A DNA stretch of 10,683 nucleotides from Candidatus Hydrogenedentes bacterium CG07_land_8_20_14_0_80_42_17 (lineage in GTDB: Bacteria; UBA8481), in NCBI GenBank assembly GCA_002780065.1, contig PEWQ01000131.1, positions 1 to 10,683 on the forward strand, read 5' to 3'. Positions within the stretch are counted from its first letter, which is position 1. Every line of letters starts with the position of its first letter. The notes beneath the pieces were generated by a model, which was given only the letters and a program-made list of their open reading frames with translations, did not search any database and had not been told where the DNA came from. This document shows, piece after piece, positions 6,653-10,683 of the stretch. The position numbers and the translations under genes were made by a program.

Positions 6653-8467
6653 ATGCAGAGTTTCGATAAGGCATTCATACGTAATTTCTGCATAATAGCG
6701 CATATTGACCACGGCAAGTCGACATTAGCCGACAGACTTCTCGAAATTACAGGAACAATTGATAAGCGTGAGATGCAGGAGCAGGTGCTCGACGGAATGG
6801 ATCTTGAGCGCGAGCGCGGTATAACAATAAAAGCTCATCCGGTAAAGATGAGGTACCGTTCTAGCGCAGATTCGCCGGAGTTTCTTCTTCATCTCATTGA
6901 TACGCCCGGCCACGTTGATTTTAGATATGAAGTTTCGCGCGCGCTTGCGGCATGCGAAGGAGCTTTGCTTGTTGTTGACGCTTCGCAGGGCGTTGAAGCT
7001 CAAACACTTGCCAATATCGATCTTGCGTTTGAAGAAGACTTGACCTTAATTCCTGTGATTAACAAAATCGATCTGCCTGGAGCTGATATACCGCGCGTCA
7101 AGTCTCAGCTGAACGAACTTGGTTTTTTGGATGATGAAATTCTTCTTTGCTCCGCAAAAGAGGGCAAAGGTGTGAAAGAAATTCTCGATGCTTTGATCGA
7201 AAGGATTCCTCCTCCTATAGGTGATTCTGATGCTCCGTTTCGTGCTCTGATATTCGATTCACAATATGATTCTTATCTTGGAGCTGTTGCGTATGTGCGA
7301 GTCATTGACGGAACTGCCAAAAGAGGAGATATCGTAAGAATGGCATCGAGCGGAAAGCAAAATGAAGTGACTGAGGTCGGAGCTTTTGCTCCGCAGAGAG
7401 TGCCTATCGATGAACTGCAATCCGGATGCGTAGGCTACTTGACTGCATCTCTGAAACGAATCGATGGCATTCGAGTTGGTGATACTTTAACAGGAAATGT
7501 TGATGGAGTTGAGCCGCTGGAAGGTTATCGCGAACCGCTCTCAATGGTCTTTGCAGGCCTGTATCCGGTTGATGGAGATAGATACGATGATTTAAGAAAA
7601 TCGCTTGAGAAACTCCAGTTGAATGACTCGGCATTTAAATTCGAACCTGAGACTTCGGCGGCGCTAGGTTTTGGATTTAGGTGCGGATTTCTAGGATTGC
7701 TTCATCTTGAAATTGTTCAGGAGCGTTTGGAACGAGAATTCGGAATGGATCTTTTGACTACCGCACCTTCTGTTGAGTATAAGGCGCTAATGACAAATGG
7801 AGAGGTTGTGATTGTAGAAAACCCTTCGATGCTTCCGCCGATAGGTCAAATTCAAGAAATAGATGAACCTTACATTCGAGCTCGAATTTATACTCCTGAA
7901 GAATTTATCGGTCCAATAATGCAGTTGGGGCAGGATAAGCGCGGAACGTTTATCGACATGAAATTTATCTCCAAAGAAAAGGTCATTATCGAGTATGAAT
8001 TTCCGCTTGCAGAAGTTGTAATGGATTTTTTTGATAAGCTGAAATCCATATCGAAAGGATACGCATCGTTCGATTACGACTATATCGGTCATCGAGAAGG
8101 CGATCTCGTAAGACTCGACATCAAAGTGAATGAAGAGACAGTTGACGCTCTGACTATGATTGTTCACAGAGATAAGTCATATTTTGTGGGAAGAAAGCTA
8201 TGTGAGAAATTAAAGGAACTTATACCGAGACACCAATTCACTATTCCGGTTCAGGCCGCGATCGGCTCAAGAGTTATTGCGCGTGAGACGATACGCTCGC
8301 TTGCAAAAAATGTTATTGCAAAATGTTACGGCGGAGATGTGACGCGCAAACGCAAATTGCTGGAGAAGCAGAAAGAAGGCAAGAAGCGAATGAAGACAAT
8401 AGGCAGAGTCGATATACCTCAGAGCGCATTTATGGCTGTTCTGGAATTAGAGGGACACAATACCTAA
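6653..8467 (+). CDS. lepA: Elongation factor 4 (LepA GTPase)
   Basis: This 604-residue translational GTPase is full length for LepA/EF4, which acts on ribosomes during initiation/biogenesis and back-translocation under stress. G-domain motifs are AHIDHGKST (16-24), RGITIKAH (switch I), DTPGHVDF (83-90), NKID (137-140) and SAK (167-169). Domains II-V follow, with the family-specific C-terminal domain containing [20 protein letters not shown] and [18 protein letters not shown] replaces the usual RGITIKAQ, a small deviation. I chose ATG 6653, 2 nt after the ptsI stop, because the product then begins close to the family N-terminus. TTG 6647 is an in-frame alternative overlapping ptsI by 4 nt. No strong Shine-Dalgarno is seen, suggesting coupling to ptsI. 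The last codons (ELEGHNT-stop) lie inside a 27-bp palindrome (8444-8500), so the extreme tail may derive from a repeat insertion. Confidence 0.96.
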   Translation: MQSFDKAFIRNFCIIAHIDHGKSTLADRLLEITGTIDKREMQEQVLDGMDLERERGITIKAHPVKMRYRSSADSPEFLLHLIDTPGHVDFRYEVSRALAACEGALLVVDASQGVEAQTLANIDLAFEEDLTLIPVINKIDLPGADIPRVKSQLNELGFLDDEILLCSAKEGKGVKEILDALIERIPPPIGDSDAPFRALIFDSQYDSYLGAVAYVRVIDGTAKRGDIVRMASSGKQNEVTEVGAFAPQRVPIDELQSGCVGYLTASLKRIDGIRVGDTLTGNVDGVEPLEGYREPLSMVFAGLYPVDGDRYDDLRKSLEKLQLNDSAFKFEPETSAALGFGFRCGFLGLLHLEIVQERLEREFGMDLLTTAPSVEYKALMTNGEVVIVENPSMLPPIGQIQEIDEPYIRARIYTPEEFIGPIMQLGQDKRGTFIDMKFISKEKVIIEYEFPLAEVVMDFFDKLKSISKGYASFDYDYIGHREGDLVRLDIKVNEETVDALTMIVHRDKSYFVGRKLCEKLKELIPRHQFTIPVQAAIGSRVIARETIRSLAKNVIAKCYGGDVTRKRKLLEKQKEGKKRMKTIGRVDIPQSAFMAVLELEGHNT

Positions 8468-8500
8468 TTCACCGAATTAGGTATTGTGTCCCTCTAATTC
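8444..8500. repeat. Perfect 27-bp inverted repeat at lepA 3' end
   Basis: The left arm 8444-8470 and right arm 8474-8500 are exact reverse complements separated by ACC (8471-8473). Each arm starts with GAATTAG and ends with CTAATTC, so each arm also carries its own 7-bp terminal inverted repeat. As RNA the element would form a very stable 27-bp hairpin. It starts inside the lepA coding region and includes its stop codon (TAA 8465-8467). It could end or protect the operon transcript, although no strict U-tract follows (ATGGAATAAAAATTTATT). The GAATTAG...GTGTCCC composition resembles REP-like palindromes associated with RAYT/IS200-type transposases in environmental genomes; that link is from memory, and no transposase is present here. 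Confidence 0.9.
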
Positions 8501-8519
8501 ATGGAATAAAAATTTATTA

Positions 8520-8547
8520 TTGATTTCATCTTGAAAATAGTTATACT
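8520..8547 (+). promoter_or_regulatory. Putative sigma70 promoter for HU gene
   Basis: TTGATT (8520-8525) and TATACT (8542-8547) are separated by 16 nt and lie just upstream of the HU start at 8563. The predicted transcription start near 8554 would give a very short leader carrying GGTGA (8554-8558) as the Shine-Dalgarno. A nearer TTGAAA (8531-8536) is too close to the -10 to pair with it. The position downstream of the strong palindrome fits a new transcription unit. Confidence 0.4.
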
Positions 8548-8562
8548 TTTTTTGGTGATAAA

Positions 8563-8883
8563 ATGGTTAAAGAAGAATTGGTTGAAGAGATTGCAAAAAG
8601 TTTAAATCTGACGAAGTTCGAGGCTCATAATATTTTTGATGCCGCTATCGAGTCCATCAAGGAAATGCTCGAAGAAGGCAAAAAGATAGAAATTAGAGAG
8701 TTTGGAACTTTTTCGGCTGTTATGAGAAAACCTAAGTTAGGGAGAATCATTTCGACTGGCGGCACGGTGAAAATACCTGCGAGAATGGCTCCTAAGTTTT
8801 TGCCTGGGAAAATTCTTAAAGATCTTGTCAATCAAGGCATTTCTACAAAATCAGAAGTTATTAAGACTAGCTCTGAAAAGTAG
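8563..8883 (+). CDS. HU/IHF-family DNA-binding protein, atypical arm
   Basis: This 106-residue protein has the HU/IHF fold pattern. Helices 1-40 begin MVKEELVEEIAKSLNLTKFEA, followed by IEIREFGTFSAVMRKPKLGR, the DNA-binding beta-arm, and IPARMAPKFLPGKILKDLV at the C-terminal helix. The family bends DNA as dimers and organises the nucleoid or specialised complexes. The arm tip normally reads GRNPxTG, where the proline intercalates between base pairs. Here it reads GRIISTG (60-66), with Ile63 in the proline position. A tail of about 16 residues rich in Ser and Lys follows the usual end. These traits suggest a divergent HU paralogue, perhaps with altered bending. I cannot say whether it is HU or IHF-like, so no symbol is given. 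ATG 8563 follows GGTGA by 4 nt. The tRNA-Gly gene begins 15 nt after the stop and may be co-transcribed. Confidence 0.9.
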   Translation: MVKEELVEEIAKSLNLTKFEAHNIFDAAIESIKEMLEEGKKIEIREFGTFSAVMRKPKLGRIISTGGTVKIPARMAPKFLPGKILKDLVNQGISTKSEVIKTSSEK

Positions 8884-8898
8884 AATTTGTATTTTATT

Positions 8899-8972
8899 GC
8901 GGGAGTAGCTCAGTGGTAGAGCTCCAGCCTTCCAAGCTGGTTATGAGGGTTCGATTCCCTTCTCCCGCTCCA
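8899..8972 (+). tRNA. tRNA-Gly (anticodon UCC)
   Basis: The 74-nt sequence folds as a complete tRNA. The acceptor stem GCGGGAG (8899-8905) pairs perfectly with CTCCCGC (8962-8968). The D arm is GCTC-AGTGGTA-GAGC, and the anticodon arm is CCAGC-CTTCCAA-GCTGG with anticodon TCC, reading GGA glycine codons. The T arm is GAGGG-TTCGATT-CCCTT with one G-T pair. The discriminator base is T, as usual for bacterial tRNA-Gly, and CCA is encoded. A run of eight T (8975-8982) follows 2 nt after the CCA and may help end the transcript. No convincing promoter sits in the 15-nt gap after the HU gene, so processing from a shared transcript is likely. Confidence 0.97.
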
Positions 8973-9000
8973 TGTTTTTTTTCATTAGAATGGTATCCGT

Positions 9001-9030
9001 ATTCGAATTGGTTGCATTCGAATTGGTAGC
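9001..9030. repeat. 15-bp tandem repeat in purH leader
   Basis: Two adjacent 15-mers, ATTCGAATTGGTTGC (9001-9015) and ATTCGAATTGGTAGC (9016-9030), differ at one base. Each starts with the perfect 8-bp palindrome ATTCGAAT. This could be a pair of operator half-sites for a regulator of purH, or the edge of the REP-like element that follows immediately. No known regulator site is recognised. Confidence 0.6.
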
Positions 9031-9048
9031 CGTAGGCTTTAGCCTGCG
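9031..9048 (+). repeat. REP-like hairpin upstream of purH
   Basis: CGTAGGC (9031-9037) pairs with GCCTGCG (9042-9048) over 7 bp, with one T-G wobble and a TTTA loop. It sits between the tandem repeat and the purH Shine-Dalgarno (AAGGGTG, 9053-9059). The GTAGGCTTTAGCCTGC core looks like a REP/intergenic hairpin common in environmental genomes, by recollection only. In the mRNA it could affect translation initiation or transcript stability of purH. Confidence 0.5.
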
Positions 9049-9064
9049 AGGTAAGGGTGAGGGT

Positions 9065-10555
9065 ATGAAAAAATATGCTTTGATTTCTGTGACAGACAAA
9101 ACCGGTCTCGATCGTATCGCTGTGAGACTTTCACAACTTGGTTTTGGAATAATTTCGACCGGAGGCACTGCGAAGATATTGAAGAGCGCGGGGCTTGAAG
9201 TTATTGAAGCTGGTGAACTTTCCGGTTACGGAGAAATGCTTGGTGGAAGAGTAAAGACTCTTTCTCCTCCGATATTTGCCGGCATTCTTGCGCGGAGAGA
9301 TAATATCGAAGATATGCGTGAACTCGAAGAAAAGAAAATTCCATTAATTGATATCGTAATTTGTAATTTATACAAATTTGACAAAGACGCACCGAATAGG
9401 GAAGAGCTGATAGATATTGGTGGAGTATCATTGATTCGCGCGGCGGCGAAGAACAGCCGTTTTGTTTCTGCTCTGATAGATGCAGGCGATTACGATGGTT
9501 TTATTTCGAAGCTTGAATCAGCAGATGAGAAACTTTTGGACGTGGAACGCAAAAGACTTGCAGTCAAAGCGTGGGCTATGATTGAAGAATACGATAGCCG
9601 CATAGCATCGGCATTTTCCGATGATTCGGAAAAGAAGATCATCCGTCTTTCAAAGCATAGAAGTTTGAGATACGGCGAAAATCCTCACCAGTCTGCTGAT
9701 TGGTGGGTTTTGAATGGCGGTCACGGTTTGCATGAAGCTGTCACGAAAGAAGGAAAGGAACTTTCATATAACAATATTCTCGATCTTTCTGAGGCAATGG
9801 CTCTTGCATGCGATCTCGGAGAAAATGCAGTTGCAGTTATAAAACATCAAAACCCGTGCGGCGCGGCCAAGAAGAAGACTGTTTTAGAATCTCTGCAAAC
9901 AGCGATTAACTCGGACTCTTCTTCCGCTTATGGGGGTATCGTAGCAATCAACGGATTGTTCGACGAATCTTTAGCTTCAATTTTAAAAGGTTTTTTTATA
10001 GAAGTTATTGTTGCTAGAAAATTTTCTGAAGAGTCTTTGGAAATTTTGAAAAAGAGAAAACAGTTAAGAGTTTTAGAATGGCCGAATCCTGAATTTGAAA
10101 CCTTCGAGATGAAAAGCATTTCAGGTGGAGTTCTGACACAAACAAAAGATACCAAAACTGTTTATTTAGATGAAGCAGAGCTGAAAGTCGTATCAAAACG
10201 GGAGCCGACTGCCGAGGAACTTTCTGATCTTAAAATTGCCGATACGATAGCAAAACATGTTAAATCCAATGCGATAGTTTTGGTCAAAGACGGAGCAACG
10301 GTTGGAATCGGAGCAGGCCAGATGAATCGATCCGACTCAGTTAAGATTGCCGCTATGAAAGCCGGTGAGAGAATACAAGGTTCCGTAATGGCATCCGACG
10401 GTTTCTTCCCGTTTTCAGATGGAATTGAAAATGCGGCTGGCGTTACTGCAGTGATTCAGCCAGGCGGTTCAATCCGTGACAAAGAAGTAATATCAGCCGC
10501 CGATAGTTTAGGAATTGCATTGTGCATGACCGGAGTCAGACACTTTAAACACTGA
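9065..10555 (+). CDS. purH: Bifunctional AICAR transformylase/IMP cyclohydrolase
   Basis: This 496-residue cytoplasmic protein catalyses the last two steps of de novo IMP synthesis, formylating AICAR with 10-formyl-THF and then closing the ring. The N-terminal cyclohydrolase (MGS-like) domain has ISVTDKTGL, STGGTAK, GRVKTLSPP (Arg62, Lys64), and IDIGGVSLIRAAAKN (Asp117, Lys129). The transformylase domain has LRYGENPHQS, LSYNNILD, the catalytic KHQNPCGAA (Lys260, His261), KSNAIVLVKDG, GIGAGQMNR, ASDGFFPFSD, QPGGSIRD and terminal TGVRHFKH. The usual GRVKTLHPxxHGGIL reads GRVKTLSPPIFAGIL, so two common histidines are replaced while the Arg and Lys remain. ATG 9065 fits the family N-terminus and follows AAGGGTG. 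The frame is open back to the CCA of the tRNA (8972), but that part encodes the repeat-bearing leader and looks non-coding. Confidence 0.96.
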   Translation: MKKYALISVTDKTGLDRIAVRLSQLGFGIISTGGTAKILKSAGLEVIEAGELSGYGEMLGGRVKTLSPPIFAGILARRDNIEDMRELEEKKIPLIDIVICNLYKFDKDAPNREELIDIGGVSLIRAAAKNSRFVSALIDAGDYDGFISKLESADEKLLDVERKRLAVKAWAMIEEYDSRIASAFSDDSEKKIIRLSKHRSLRYGENPHQSADWWVLNGGHGLHEAVTKEGKELSYNNILDLSEAMALACDLGENAVAVIKHQNPCGAAKKKTVLESLQTAINSDSSSAYGGIVAINGLFDESLASILKGFFIEVIVARKFSEESLEILKKRKQLRVLEWPNPEFETFEMKSISGGVLTQTKDTKTVYLDEAELKVVSKREPTAEELSDLKIADTIAKHVKSNAIVLVKDGATVGIGAGQMNRSDSVKIAAMKAGERIQGSVMASDGFFPFSDGIENAAGVTAVIQPGGSIRDKEVISAADSLGIALCMTGVRHFKH

Positions 10556-10683
10556 GTTACCGGGCTCGTGCAAGCAGCATTTTTGAACCACGAAGACACA
10601 GAGACACAGAGACACGGAGATTTTTAAAATAATTTTTTATTTTATCTTTTTTACCTTGTCTCCAGCCTATCTTCCAAAGAACG
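10556..10683. other. Intergenic tail downstream of purH
   Basis: No gene start is supported in these 128 bases. The stretch contains a short GA/CA-rich tandem repeat (10595-10618) and then a strongly AT-rich segment (about 10620-10652). No clear intrinsic terminator follows the purH stop; the T5 run at 10580-10584 has no good GC stem before it. Confidence 0.6.
10595..10618. repeat. Three-copy 8-bp tandem repeat
   Basis: The unit GACACAGA occurs at 10595-10602 and 10603-10610, with a third copy GACACGGA at 10611-10618 (one mismatch), preceded by TTGAACCACGAA. Strings of the form GAACCACGAAGACACAGAG are familiar as dispersed intergenic repeats in many environmental bacterial genomes, which is recollection, not a search result. 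The unit length is not a multiple of three, which argues against coding. Confidence 0.75.

Noticed and set aside
7787-8167. 126-residue minus-strand frame inside lepA
   Set aside because: It is antisense to conserved LepA codons, has no ribosome-binding site of note, and matches no recognised family.
8323-8523. 66-residue + strand frame overlapping the lepA end and the palindrome
   Set aside because: It lies out of frame within the highly conserved LepA C-terminal domain and resembles no protein family.
8975-8982. T8 run after tRNA-Gly as a classical intrinsic terminator
   Set aside because: No dedicated GC-rich hairpin precedes it apart from the tRNA's own arms, so a terminator cannot be asserted.
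1-10683. CRISPR array, prophage, toxin-antitoxin or defence system
   Set aside because: No spaced direct repeats, phage or nuclease genes are visible; all large frames belong to recognised housekeeping or PTS families.

Overview
The window is an ordinary, tightly packed bacterial chromosomal segment with every recognisable gene on the + strand. It resembles the rpoN-distal 'Ntr/PTS' neighbourhood of Gram-negative-type bacteria (the order hpf-ptsN-hprK followed by mannose-family PTS genes, HPr and Enzyme I is familiar from Deltaproteobacteria and some other Gram-negative or uncultivated phyla). Base composition looks AT-leaning (low-to-mid 40s % GC by eye), TGA is used as a normal stop at many genes, and several intergenic repeats resemble those common in environmental and metagenome-derived genomes. 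I cannot name the phylum from the sequence; a deltaproteobacterial or candidate-phylum origin is an inference.

Layout. 1-238: AT-rich intergenic DNA with short inverted and direct repeats, then a plausible sigma70 promoter. 239-6650: a sugar-phosphotransferase and regulatory operon. It holds long-form ribosome hibernation factor hpf, EIIA-Ntr (ptsN), HPr kinase/phosphorylase (hprK), separate mannose-family EIIA, EIIB, EIIC and EIID genes, HPr and Enzyme I. Five consecutive junctions are coupled: four ATGA overlaps plus a 9-codon minigene bridging EIIA and EIIB. 6653-8467: lepA (EF4), starting 2 nt after ptsI. 8444-8500: a perfect 27-bp inverted repeat that supplies the last codons and stop of lepA. 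8563-8883: an HU/IHF-family DNA-binding protein with its own likely promoter, followed after 15 nt by tRNA-Gly(UCC). 8973-9064: the purH leader, holding a 15-bp tandem repeat and a REP-like hairpin. 9065-10555: purH. 10556-10683: a tail with a short tandem repeat.

How it works together (established family knowledge applied to this set). PEP phosphorylates Enzyme I, which passes phosphate to His18 of HPr. HPr feeds the mannose-type EIIA (His11) and EIIB (His13), which serve the EIIC/EIID membrane pair, and possibly also EIIA-Ntr (His68). HprK can phosphorylate HPr on Ser49 in response to metabolite state. Thus both a complete sugar-uptake route and its regulatory kinase lie in one transcript. 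RapZ, often found between hprK/ptsN and the mannose EIIA, is absent here. The HPF, LepA, HU, tRNA and PurH genes are housekeeping neighbours.

I see no clear undescribed multi-gene system. The points most worth a second look are the lepA-terminal palindrome, the EIIA-EIIB minigene, the HU paralogue lacking its intercalating proline, the repeats in the purH leader, and the complete HprK-HPr-EIIABCD set without RapZ.
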